A stretch of 64,000 nucleotides of DNA from Bufo bufo (lineage: Eukaryota > Chordata > Amphibia > Anura > Bufonidae). Of the stretch, positions 36,676 through 47,680 are shown in pieces (position 1 is the stretch's first letter; each line of letters starts with the position of its first letter). Position numbers and translations under genes: made by a program. A model generated the notes under the pieces. The model worked only from the letters and a program-made list of their open reading frames with translations. It was not told the origin of the DNA and did no database searches. The stretch spans positions 70,401,371-70,465,370 of the forward strand of contig NC_053393.1 of the NCBI RefSeq assembly GCF_905171765.1. The letters run 5' to 3'.

Positions 36676-37527
36676 AGTGGGGGAGAAGAGAGTGACAAGG
36701 GAGTCCCCAGAGCCAGACCAAGAGCCAGACTGCAGCCAGAGTCCAGATCATCTTATTGTCCTGGTGGTAAGTAGACAATGCAATATGTTTATTATTTAAT
36801 TGTTTAGTTATTAATACTACATTGGAAACTAATTTACCTCACATTTAGGGTCCATTCACACATCCATGTGTGTTTTGCAGATCCACGGATCCGCAAAACA
36901 CGGACAGCAGCAATGTGCGTTCCGCATTTTGCGGACCGCACATTGCCGGCACTAACAGAATATGCCTATTCTTGTCCACTATTGCAGACAAGAATAGGAC
37001 ATGTTCTATTTTTTTCCGGATCGGAATTGCGGATCCGCAATTCCGGATCGGGGCCGCACGTCATGCGGCCCCATAGAAATGTATGGGTCCGCAATTCCGT
37101 TCCGCAAAAAAAGACAGCTACAAGAAGCTGGATTAACCCTAAGGGAAACCTAGCAGTTCTTTTTATTTAAAAGCTGAGAAAGGGGTGGAACATATGTGAT
37201 GTCATGATATGGGCAGATCATCTGATAAGGGGGGGCGGCAATTTTTATCTTGCCTAGGGCGGCAAAAATCCTTGCACCGGCCCTGCTCCTAGCTAAACTT
37301 CAATGTCACCTTGATGTCTCCCCTATGTCTTCCACCTCTTCTGGTGCCAAATGAAACCCCAATAAATGCAGGGAAAGCAGGACAAAGCTTTATACTTGCA
37401 CTAATTAAAATCAGCCAATGGGACAGACAGATTAATTAGTGCACAACCAATGGAGTCAGCCACACCCATAGGCTGATTTTAATCAGTGTAAGTATAACGC
37501 TGTAGTCTGCTCTCCCTACATTTATTA

Positions 37528-38024
37528 GGCTACTTTCACACTAGCGTTCGGAGCGGATCCGTCTGATGTTTCATCAGACGGATCCGCTCCGATAATGCAG
37601 ACGTTCGCATCCGTTCAGAACGGATGCGTCTGCATTAAAACGTAGAAAATTTTCTAAGTGTGAAAGTAGCCTGAGCGGATCCGTTCAGACTTTACATTGA
37701 AAGTCAATGGGGGCGGATCCGTTTGAAGATTGAGCCATATGGTGTCATCTTCAAGCGGATCCGCCCCCATTGACTTACATTGTAAGTCTGGACGGATCCG
37801 CTCGCCTCCGCACGGCCAGGCGGACACCCGAACGCTGCAAGCAGCGTTCAGGTGTCCGCTCACTGAGCGGAGCGGAGGCTGAGCGCTGGCAGGCGGATGC
37901 ATTCTCAGTGGATCCGCCTCCACTGAGAATGCATTGGGGCCAGACGGATGCGTTCGGGACCGCTCGTGAGCCCCTTCAAACGGAGCGCACGAGCGGACAC
38001 CCGAACGCTAGTGTGAAAGTAGCC
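37528..38024. mobile_element. Harbinger-like MITE, 497 bp
   Basis: TIR GGCTACTTTCACACTAGCG and its complement, flanked by TTA on both sides (37525-37527 and 38025-38027), the TWA target of PIF/Harbinger elements. The interior has repeated CGGATCCG palindromes. Relatives are at 51538-52024 and as fragments near 31620, 40833 and 43860. Confidence 0.85.
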
Positions 38025-38395
38025 TTAGAGACCATTTGGCACTAGGAGAGGTAAAATACAGAGTGGGTTCAGCATGCATGTGGAACCTGCATTTCCTGAA
38101 TTTAATGGAGGCCAGTACAGCACCAGTGGATGCAGTATTTAGTTTTAGGGTCCTGTCCTAAAGAGATCGCCTTGACGCTTGCGGACAGGCAAAATAATGT
38201 AAATGTATAATAAAATGTATTTGCCAAGAATCTTACATTTATAACGTAGCATTAGCATTAGTACATTTTCTATACTGAGTTTGGCATAATTGTATTTACT
38301 TTATTATTGTGTTTGCGGAGTGCTGTTGCATTGTGTTTGCTTTTGGGTTTTCAGCCATTGTGACGTGCACCTGCGCACTAGGATTTGCTGACTAA

Positions 38396-38617
38396 GGCCT
38401 CATGCACACGACCGTTGTTTGGGTCCGCATCCAAACCGTTCCGCGGCCCCGTTAAAAAAAAATATAACATGTCCTATTCTTGTCTGCGCTTTGCGGACAA
38501 GAATAGGCATTTATATTGCCGGCGCCCGTTCCGTTCCGCAAATTGCGGGAGGCAACACGGGCGGCTTCCGTTTTTTTGCGGACCGCAAAAAAAAGGCACG
38601 GCCATGTGCATGAGGCC
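38396..38617. mobile_element. Harbinger-like MITE, 222 bp
   Basis: TIR GGCCTCATGCACAC and its complement, flanked by TAA on both sides (38393-38395 and 38618-38620). The interior contains CCTATTCTTGTC and its mirror. It has no coding capacity. Confidence 0.85.
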
Positions 38618-38774
38618 TAACCCCCATTTTTTCTTTGCAGCATGAATTGATATTTCCTAGACGTCCTAGCAGTACAGCTTTGTGACTGTGCTGCCTAAGG
38701 ACTACAGGAAATGAAAATTTCAGGTAAATACATTTTTATTATAATTATATACTATCACTTCATGGATTATTTTT

Positions 38775-38780
<6 letters not shown>

Positions 38781-38810
<30 letters not shown>
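38781..38810. repeat. TA dinucleotide microsatellite
   Basis: About 14 TA units in an AT-rich setting. Confidence 0.9.
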
Positions 38811-38811
<1 letters not shown>

Positions 38812-39390
38812 ACCATTTTGTGTGGCTATTTATTTAATTGTATTAATTGGCATCTGCCCTATTTATACCATGTTGTATGTGATCACTGTTGCGTAAAAAT
38901 GACTGCACTGAGCAGTTGAAACGTTGCGGTCTCGCACTGGGTGAATAAACATCCCTGTTGCACTGGAGTCCCGCTTCCTCCCGTCTGTTTATGGACTGAG
39001 TGCTCAAATCTGATCTCCCCGGAGGCTTGAATCCATCGCTTACGTTGGCCACAGCGCTGCTTCCTCTTTTCAGTCTATCCAGCTATTATGTGTGTCTATT
39101 ACAATATACAGCTATTATATTAGCAGATTATGGTTATCTTATTATAGCTTACTATATACAGTAGATTATATATGCTAGGTAATATGCCAGCATTATAAAA
39201 TACAGCAGATAATAATATGCAGGAAATATACAGAATATGCATTTGCAGCATTATACAGCTATGATATTAGTAGATGATATAAAGTTATTATATTATACGG
39301 TGTACAACAATATTTCACAATAAGCAATATGGACAAATTACTGAAAATGCTATATTTTACATAGGCAGGTGGTTAGTAATTTGGCATGTT

Positions 39391-39534
39391 ATGGCCGGAT
39401 TGGTGGTATTGGTTTCCTGTCTGTTGATATCTGTGTCTGCAGATCTTACTGAGGTCTCACAGCCACAATACAGGAATCAACGGATCTTTGAGATTCCCAG
39501 AACCCCTAACAGAACATCTCCGCAGGTGCACTTG
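39391..39534 (+). CDS. Possible orphan first exon with signal peptide
   Basis: I do not recognise this product. An ATG opens 48 in-frame codons that end exactly at a consensus donor (GTAAGA at 39535). The start MAGLVVLVSCLLISVSADL looks like a signal peptide with a cleavage site after SVSA. A hydrophilic stretch with one N-glycosylation sequon (NRT) follows. It lies antisense in rrm2b intron 2, directly before a SINE. No downstream exon, promoter or homologue was identified, so a chance ORF is quite possible. Confidence 0.2.
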
Positions 39535-39560
39535 GTAAGAAATAAAGCGATAGTGGCATC

Positions 39561-39784
39561 AATTATTTATTTTATGTATTTATATAGCGCTACCACCTTC
39601 TGCAGCGCTTTACAGACATTATTGTCACTCTCTGTCCCCAATGGGGCCCACATTCTAAGTTCCCTATCAGTAGGGAAGAAACCGGGGAACCCGAAGAAAA
39701 ACCCACACAAACACGGGTGTTGTCCTTGGTCAGGACCCCAGCGCTGCAAGGCAGTAGTGCTAACCACTGAGCCACCGTGCCGAC
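39561..39784 (-). mobile_element. tRNA-derived SINE
   Basis: On the minus strand it opens GGCACGGTGGCTCAGTGGTTAG, a pol III A box inside a tRNA-like head, followed by CTGCCTTGCAGCGCTGGGGTCCTG. It then has a body with CCCCATTGGGGACAG and ends GCGCTATATAAATACATAAA, a tail typical of LINE-mobilised SINEs. The B-box region is partly deleted. I know the family as abundant in amphibian and fish genomes but cannot name the subfamily. Confidence 0.8.
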
Positions 39785-41130
39785 CATATTGTGATGTATC
39801 AAGCAGGGACCAGGTCGCTATCATTTCATAGTCTCTGATGTGACGGCAGGAGACATGGTGACCATTGCCAGGACACAGCTCCTATAGAACCATGCAGCGC
39901 GCACAGCCCTGCTACACTGCTCCTTTTCTAATGGGAGAATAGGCTTTGGTCGTGTTCAGATGTGGCAGATTTGTAGAGCAGATCAACTGCAAATGTGGTT
40001 GGGGTTTTGAAAAGGCCGTCCACATCTACTGGGAAGATTCCATGTGAAGAAACAAAGATGCTGCAATTAGCGAATCCATAGCACGCTCGTTATGTTGTGG
40101 AATTGTCGCGGATTTTACACCTTCAGGGCCTGTACATGGGTGAAATCCGCGGTGAGTCCCCAGTAAAGTCCGCATGTAGATTAAGGCTCCGTTCAGACGT
40201 CCGTATGAATTGTCCGGATCCGTTCCGCAATTATGCGAAACGGGTGCGGACCCATTCATTTTCAATGGGGCCGGAAAAGATGCGGACAGAACGTAGTGTG
40301 CAGTCCGCGGCTCCACAAAAAAATAGCGGACAAGAATAGGCATTTTCTATTATAGTGTCAGCCATGTGTCAGTGTTTTGCGGATACGCAAAACACTTACG
40401 GACGTGTGAATGGACCCTTAAAGGGGTTTTCCGAGACTTTACTACTGGTGACCTGTCCTCTGAGAAGACACCGACGCTCACAGATTCACCTAAGGCCTCA
40501 TGCACACATAATATGGATACCGTCCATGTTGCATCCGCATTTTTTGCAGACCCATTGACTTCAATGGGTGCGTGGTCCACATTTTGAGGCCAAGTAAAAG
40601 ACATGTCTATCTTTTTGCGTAACGGACACGCGGATCATCCATGTGTCGTCGCCGACTCCAACTCTAATTTGCTGCTATAGATGTTGTGACTTTCCACAAC
40701 ACAAGGTGAGGGCTCATCTATCGGCAGTGTGTAACCGAATAATAATCCCTTTGTCGCTACTCTTCATACCGCCGGGCGCTGTTCTTTTTGTGTCGTCAAA
40801 CAACTTTATTTATAACAGTTTCTTCTTCTTTAGCTACTTTCACATCAGTGTTTTTCCTTTCTGGTATTGAGATTCGGCATAGGGTCTGAAAAGCAGAGGA
40901 AAACGCTTCCATTTTGTCCCCATTCATTGTCAATGGAGACAAAACAGAACAATCCGGAACAGAGTGCACCAGAATGTATTTCTGATCCGTTTGGTCGCGT
41001 TTCCATACCGGACAGAAAACTGATCAAGAAGGATCCGTCGTGAAACACAATGTAAGTCAATGGTGCCGGATCCGTTTTTTTGGACACTAAGAAAACGGAT
41101 CCAGCGCCCATTGACTTACAATGGTTTTAG
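39785..41130. repeat. rrm2b intron 2, MITE fragments
   Basis: It contains end fragments of several palindromic families. These are GGCTCCGTTCAGACGTCCG near 40190 with GACGTGTGAATGGACCCTTA near 40402, GGCCTCATGCACAC near 40494, and a TACTTTCACATCAGTGTTT copy from 40833 that the foldback at 41131 interrupts. No gene is seen. Confidence 0.55.
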
Positions 41131-41779
41131 TACCGGTGTAACTTTACATTACCCTACTTCGTGAGATTTCCCTACCTCCTAACTTCCGGTCGCACCAGAA
41201 ATGACGTGAGGAGGCGTTCCGGAGTTTTGACGATCTGCGCATGCGCAAAAGGACAGTTTAGGGAAAATCTCACAGCGGAGTTCAGCTGCACACCGGGACA
41301 CAGCGCATGCGCCGGAGAGCCTCACCAGCCTTAGGGTAGGGAAAGATTACGGCCCAGTGCGCAAGCGCGGTTACATCCATCCGATCTCCGCGCCTGCGCA
41401 GTGTGGGGGTAGGGAGATCTGATGGCCATTTTTTCTGTTAAATAAATAAATATATATTTATTTAACAAAAAAAAATGGCCATCAGATCTCCCTACCCCCA
41501 CACTGCGCAAGCGCGGAGATCGGATGGATGTTTTGTAGTTAGCCGCGCTTGCGCACTGGGCCGTAATCTTTCCCTACCCTAAGGCTGGTGAGGCTCTCCG
41601 GCGCATGCGCAGTGTCTCGGTGTCCAGCTGAACTCTGCTGTGAGATTTTCCCTAAACTGTCCTTTTGCGCATGCGCAGATCGTCAAAACTCCGGCACGCC
41701 TCCACACGTCATTTCCGGTGCGACCGGAAGTTAGGAGGTAGTGAAATCTCAGGTAGGGTAATGTAACGTTACACCGGAT
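41131..41779. mobile_element. Palindromic element, about 645 bp
   Basis: Arms of about 300 bases are near-perfect complements. They contain CTAACTTCCGGTCGCACC, CTGCGCATGCGCAAAAGGAC and AGGGAGATCTGATGGCCATT with their mirrors, meeting near 41455. CCGG stands at both edges and may be a 4-base target duplication. It lies inside a GGATCCG-rich MITE copy. It is in rrm2b intron 2, about 600 bases from exon 2. Confidence 0.8.
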
Positions 41780-42384
41780 CTGTGTTGTTAATTTTGGAGA
41801 GAATACAACCGGATCTGTTCTGAACGGATGCAGACGGTTGTATTATTGACCGGATGCCTTCTTGTTGATCTCCTGCCGGATCCAGCAAAAACGCAGAGGA
41901 TTAGGCTCGGAGCCTAAACGACTCGCACTGGCACTGTGGCCATAGAAGCCCCGGATACCACCATTAAGACTGTATCAGACTCAGTGAGGCAGATTCACTA
42001 GGAATGGCGGTTCCATATGTTACTCTTAGTAAAAAGGCCACTGGAGTAACAGGCGCCAAATTTATTAAGAGGGTCTCCTAACAAACTAAAGTCTACACCA
42101 GAGATGGCCAATGGAGTTGTAATGTGGACAAAATAAAGTTAAAGGGGTTGTCCAGGATGAGAAAAACATGGCTGCTTTCTTCCAAAAACAGCGCCGCACC
42201 TGTCCACAGGTTGCGTGTGGCATTACAACTAAGCCTGTTCACTTCAGTGGAGCGGAGCTACAATACCAGGCACAACCCATGGTCAGGACTTTTTTTTACC
42301 GTTTTGATAAATGAGGCTCTAAGATCCTGGAGTCCGTCCGTCCCTGATTATATAACTCCGAATATACCGCTAATAATCACTTAC

Positions 42385-42534
42385 TTCTTCCACAGTCCAA
42401 AAGGAAGCCTGCGCCCTCTTGTACATTCTCCAAATGTCGGGATACTGGATGGGAAAGATGACGAAACGACGGGGATTCTTCCTGAGCAGAGGTTCATCCT
42501 CCTCACCGTCTCCATTACTAATGCTGCCTCCGTT
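42385..42534 (-). CDS. rrm2b: rrm2b coding exon 2
   Basis: Residues 20-69, 50 codons in phase 0. The acceptor is CCCCTCTACAG and the donor GTAAGT. The start is an acidic linker ([19 protein letters not shown]). Then comes [18 protein letters not shown] and QASFWTVEE, with radical-transfer Trp65. The linker is the least conserved part of the protein. Confidence 0.97.
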
Positions 42535-44584
42535 CTGTAGAGGGGACAAAAACACACAAATGTGAACATGGCGCCATCTTATCCGTCTTGCAGTGCGCTC
42601 TCCATTCACCGCTATGAGACTCCGAAATTGGCCAAGCACGCTTGCTCAGCTATTTTAAGAAAAATTCCCCCCTTGTCTTTTTTCCCCCCAAATGTCTCTG
42701 GTTATGATTCAGGGCTGGCCGCACACGAGTCGCCTGTCGGCTGACCGCTGTCTTTTCTGATCTTCGCGTACACACGCATTCTTGGCCAAGCATGCGTGTG
42801 TTCTGAACGGAGAGTCAAATATCGATGACCTATCCCCGCTGATCAGCTGTTTGATGGGGTCTGCGGGCACTTGGACCAGCGCTGCTGCCTCTTCATTGTA
42901 TACCAAGCACAGCGCCATACATGGCCTAGTGGCTGCGCTTGGTATTGCAACTCAATCCTATTCACTTGAAAGGGACTGAGCTTGCACAAAGGCCGTGTGA
43001 ACGATGAATGTGACATCGCAGCTCGCCCCGCAGCCGATCACAGGGGTGTTGATTGCAGACAGACCCATTCATTTCTAGGGGTCGACAAATTATAGAACAT
43101 GCCTTCTCCTTGCCCGTATTGCGGTGAATAGTCATTCCTAGTGATGGGAGTGATAAAAACGTGGAATGCACATAGAAGGTGTCTGTATTTTGTGGATCCG
43201 TGGTTTGCAGACCAAAATACGGACAGAGTTGTGTGCATGAGGCCTTAAAGGGGTTGTCTCACTTCAGCAAATGGCATTTATCATGTAGAGAAAGTGAATA
43301 TAAGGCACTTAGGTCTCTTTCACACGGGCGTCGCGTGTGAGGGCCGGATAGGATGCGGGTGCGTCGCGGGAAAATGCAATATGGACAATCACAATACATT
43401 AGTAAGTGCCTTATAATAATGTCCTCTATATAATAAATGCTATTTGCAGTAGTGACACAACCCCTTTAACCCCTTAGTGACCACCCATATGCCTTTTTAC
43501 GGCGGTCACTAAGGCGCCTTAGGCTGGCCCGCCGCTATTTTACGGTGGCCCAGTCTAAGTGCTGCACGAGCCTGCTGCTGCCTGCAGTGTTTTGCTGTCC
43601 GCTTGACGAAACTGAGCCTAACGGATCCGTCCTGACACACAATGTAAGTCAATGGTGACGGATCGGTTTTCTCTGACACAATCTGGCACAATAGAAAACG
43701 GATCCGTCCTCCATTGACTATCAATGGAGTTCATGACGGATCCGTCTTGGTTATGTTACAGATAATACAAATGGATCCGTTCATGACGGATGCTTGCCGT
43801 TAGTACTATTGTAACGGATCAGTTTTTGCAGATCCATAACGGATCCGCCCAAAACGCGAGTGTGAAAGTAGCCTTACACGGACACTGCAAGGCTGAATGT
43901 TGATGTCCAGAACATCTCTTCGCAACGATCCATGAAAACCACGGACCAAACATGGATGGCATCTGTGTTGTGGTGTTCACCGACCCATAGACTATAATGT
44001 GCGTGAGCGATCCATAATCACGGACACAATGGTGCATGATTTTATGGGTCCAAATTTTTGGAAGACTCACAGAAATGAAAAGGCCAGAGTGTGATCCGCA
44101 ATAAATGCAGAGCGGGCAGAGACCTAAACTACGGTCGTGTGCATTAAGTCTAAGATGCATTTTTGGAAGCCAAAACCAGGAGTGGATTCAAAAAAGATGA
44201 GAGGTCCTATCTGCCCTTTATACTTTCTCATCTTTTATGATCCACTCCTGATTTTGGTCTCCAAAACTGCATCAGAAAACCTGACCGTGTGGCTGGACCA
44301 GTAGTGCATCTCCTCTGGGTCCAGGGTTACTGAAGCCTTCATTGTTTTTCTTCACCAGAAACAGCGCCACTCATGTCCACAGGCTGCGTTTGGTACTGCA
44401 GCTCAGGAATTGTTCTGGCTGAGCTGCAATACTGGACACAGCCATGGACAAAAGTGGCGCCATTTACGGTATGCTGTCATGAAATGACCGCCAACCTCCT
44501 GCCCTGGCACTGCAGTCAGAGAACGATGGGGCAGGGCAGTTTTTGACTGACATGACCAGTGATTGTTGAAAACGTGATCTAATA
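42535..44584. other. rrm2b intron 1, 3' part
   Basis: Non-coding with MITE fragments. AAGGGGTTGTCTCACTTCAG near 43249 is followed by its partner near 43450, a CTTTCACACGGGCG fragment lies near 43318, and CGAGTGTGAAAGTAGCC lies near 43858. I see no exon. Confidence 0.5.
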
Positions 44585-46158
44585 CAGAGATCAGCCACCT
44601 CCGGCACTCCAGCTGTTCTGAAACTACACTGTTCAAAAAAATAAAGGGAACACTTAAACAACACAATGTAACTCCAAGTCAATCACACTTCTGTGAAATC
44701 AAACTGTCCACTTAGGAAGCAACACTGAGTGACAATCAATTTCACATGCTGTTGTGCAAATGGGATAGACAACAGGTGGAAATTATAGGCAATTAGCAAG
44801 ACACCCCCAATAAAGGAGTGGTTCTGCAGGTGGTGACCACAGACCACTTCTCAGTTCCTATGCTTCCTGGCTGATGTTTTGGTCACTTTTGAATGCTGGC
44901 GGTGCTTTCACTCTAGTGGTAGCATGAGACGGAGTCTACAACCCACACAAGTGGCTCAGGTAGTGCAGCTTATCCAGGATGGCACATCAATGCGAGCTGT
45001 GGCAAGAAGGTTTGCTGTGTCTGTCAGCGTAGTGTCCAGAGCATGGAGGCGCTACCAGGAGACAGGCCAGTACATCAGGAGACGTGGAGGAGGCCGTAGG
45101 AGAGCAACAACCCAGCAGCAGGACCGCTACCTCCGCCTTTGTGCAAGGAGGAACAGGAGGAGCACTGCCAGAGCCCTGCAAAATGACCTCCAGCAGGCCA
45201 CAAATGTGCATGTGTCTGCTCAAACGGTCAGAAACAGACTCCATGAGGGTGATATGAGGGCCCGACGTCCACAGGTGGGGGTTGTGCTTACAGCCCAACA
45301 CCGTGCAGGACGTTTGGCATTTGCCAAAGAACATCAAGATTGGCAAATTCGCCACTGGCACCCTGTGCTCTTCACAGATGAAAGCAGGTTCACACTGAGC
45401 ACATGTGACAGACGTGACAGAGTCTGGAGACGCCGTGGAGAACGTTCTGCTGCCTGCAACATCCTCCAGCATGACCGGTTTGGCATTGGGTCAGTAATGG
45501 TGTGGGGTGGCATTTCTTTGGAGGGCCACACAGCCCTCCATGTGCTCGCCAGAGGTAGCCTGACTGCCATTAGGTACCGAGATGAGATCCTCAGACCCCT
45601 TGTGAGACCATATGCTGGTGTGGTTGGCCCTGGGTTCCTCCTAATGCAAGACAATGCTAGACCTCATGTGGCTGGAGTGTGTCAGCAGTTCCTGCAAGAC
45701 GAAGGCATTGATGCTATGGACTGGCCCGCCCGTTCCCCAGACCTGAATCCAATTGAGCACATCTGGGACATCATGTTAGGGGTGGGCGATATAGACGATA
45801 TATGCGATATAAATTTGTGCCACGATATGGATTTTGAGCATATCGCCTATATCGCCGGACCGCGATATGATCGCGCTCTCTGCACCATCTTCTCCTGAGC
45901 CGGCACACTGGGCACTGTGGAAAAGGAGAGAGTCCCTCCCTCCCCACTGTGCGCCGGCTGCCGCTGACCACCAATGACAAAAGAAGAGGAGGGGTCGGGG
46001 AGGGACTGACAGTAAATCAATCATTGAGTTTTCACGATCTCAGTGAGCGCGTGAAAACTCAAATCCGATGGTATATTCTAACCCCCAGGCGTTCCCATGG
46101 TGACAGGGACGCTTGCCTGGGGGTTAGAATATACGGGGCCACGCCGCTGACAGTAGAA

Positions 46159-46436
46159 CATTTAAAAACTAATCAGTAACTTTAACTTTATTCATTGGTG
46201 ATCTCTTTACTGTATACCTTACTAGGTCTTAGCTCCGATAACAGCAGGCAGTGCGGGCGGGCGGCGCTCACTCACTGACGTCACGCGCCTGCTCCTCCCA
46301 CTAGGCGGCGCAGGCGAGTGACGTCAGTGAGTGAGCGCAGCCCCCCGCACTGCCTGCTGTTATCGGAGCTAAGACCTAGTAAGGTATACAGTAAAGAGAT
46401 CACCAATGAATAAAGTTACTGATTAGTTTTTAAATG
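46159..46436. repeat. Palindrome of 278 bp
   Basis: The arms run from CATTTAAAAACTAATCAGTA inward through AGACCTAGTAAGGTATAC-type sequence to a CG-rich centre with GTGACGTCAGTGAGTGAGCG and its mirror. Complementarity is near perfect. Confidence 0.88.
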
Positions 46437-46451
46437 TATTCCTGTGAGCGT

Positions 46452-47680
46452 CGGGGAGGGGATCTGTGGATGGCACCGTTTAGGGGAGGGGGGGGAATCT
46501 GTGGATGGCACCGTTTAGGGGAGGGGGGGGATCTGTGGATGGCACCGTTTAGGGGAGGGGGGGGAATCTGTGGATGGCACCGTTTAGGGGAGGGGGGGGA
46601 ATCTGTGGATGGCACCGTTTAGGGGAGGGGGGGAGGGGGATCTGTGGATGGCACCGTTTAGGGGAGGGGGGGGGATCTGTGGATGGCACCGTTTAGGGGA
46701 GGGGGGGGGATCTGTGGATGGCACCGTTTAGGGGAGGGGGGGGATCTGTGGATGGCACCGTTTAGGGGAGGGGGGGATCTGTGGATGGCACCGTTTAGGG
46801 GAGGGGGGGATCTGTGGATGGCACCGTTTAGGGGAGGGGGGGATCTGTGGATGGCACCGTTTAGGGGAGGGGGGGGATCTGTGGATGGCACCGTTTAGGG
46901 GAGGGGGGGGATCTGTGGATGGCACCGTTTAGGGGAGGGGGGGGATCTGTGGATGGCACCGTTTAGGGGAGGGGGGGGATCTGTGGATGGCACCGTTTAG
47001 GGGAGGGGGGGGATCTGTGGATGGCACAGTTTAGGGGAGGGTGGGGATCTGTGGATGGCACCGTTTAGGGGAGGGTGGGGATCTGTGGATGGCACCGTTT
47101 AGGGGAGGGGGGGGATCTGTGGATGGCACCGTTTAGGGGAGGGGGGGGATCTGTGGATGGCACCGTTTAGGGGAGGGGGGGATCTGTGGATGGCACCGTT
47201 TAGGGGAGGGGGGGATCTGTGGATGGCACCGTTTAGGGGAGGGGGGGATCTGTGGATGGCACCGTTTAGGGGAGGGGGGGGATCTGTGGATGGCACCGTT
47301 TAGGGGAGGGGGGGATCTGTGGATGGCACAGTTTAGGGGAGGGGGGATCTGTGGATGGCACCGTTTAGGGGAGGGGGGGATCTGTGGATGGCACCGTTTA
47401 GGGGAGGGGGGGGATCTGTGGATGGCACCGTTTAGGGGAGGGGGGGATCTGTGGATGGCACAGTTTAGGGGAGGGGGGATCTGTGGATGGCACCGTTTAG
47501 GGGAGGGTGGGGATCTGTGGATGGCACCGTTTAGGGGAGGGTGGGGATCTGTGGATGGCACCGTTTAGGGGAGGGGGGGGGATCTGTGGATGGCACCGTT
47601 TAGGGGAGGGGGGGATCTGGGGATGGCACCGTTTAGGGGAGGGGGGGATCTGGGGATGGCACCGTTTAGGGGAGGGGGAT
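46452..47680 (+). repeat. G-rich minisatellite, about 36 units of 33-36 bp
   Basis: The unit is ATCTGTGGATGGCACCGTTT followed by AGGGGAGGG and further G. Variants include CACAGTTT in four units and GGGTGGGG in several. The plus strand has four-run G tracts suited to G-quadruplexes. ORFs on both strands here are array artefacts. Confidence 0.95.

Larger units (their letters stand above)
34251..37090 (+). repeat. Tandem duplication of a 1.34-kb unit
   Basis: Copy one is 34251-35589 and copy two is 35590-37090. Both open with TGCGCCTGCTGTGTGTCTGC and close with GAAATGTATGGGTCCGC. They are nearly identical apart from array length, one G/A change (TTTTGCGGATCC against TTTTGCAGATCC) and the flipped hairpin core. 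The junctions share GCCTGCGCCTGCTG microhomology. An assembly artefact cannot be excluded. Confidence 0.85.
33998..37285. mobile_element. hAT-type element, 3288 bp, with G-rich arrays
   Basis: Termini CAGGGCCGG and CCGGCCCTG. The 8-base target duplication CTCCTAGC is perfect (33990-33997 and 37286-37293). Near each end is CGCCTAGGG or its complement GCCTAGGGCGG. It contains a hairpin at about 34147-34232, a 1339-base unit present twice in tandem (34251-37090), two G-rich minisatellites and palindromic MITE sequence. There is no transposase. It lies in rrm2b intron 2. Confidence 0.88.
31401..39060. repeat. Inverted arms bounding a 7.7-kb composite repeat
   Basis: Sequence at about 31401-31610 returns inverted at about 38735-39060 (for example TTTAATTGTATTAATTGGCA beside ACCATGTTGTATGTGATC). 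A second inverted pair lies inside, about 33541-33705 and 38150-38310 (TTGGCAAATACATTTT and complement). The outer structure therefore looks like one foldback repeat expanded by later insertions: a DD36E Tc1 copy, a large hAT element and MITEs. Confidence 0.55.

Noticed and set aside
38890..38950. Third hammerhead-like sequence (CACTGAGCAG then TTGAAACGTTGC), with a relative near 31470 on the minus strand
   Set aside because: There is no proper CTGANGA core and no stem II directly before GAAA. It may be a decayed relative but is not supportable.
43095..43104. p53 half-site GAACATGCCT in rrm2b intron 1
   Set aside because: A single half-site without a partner at normal spacing, in repeat-like sequence. 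Human RRM2B has a paired site in intron 1, but I could not find an equivalent here.
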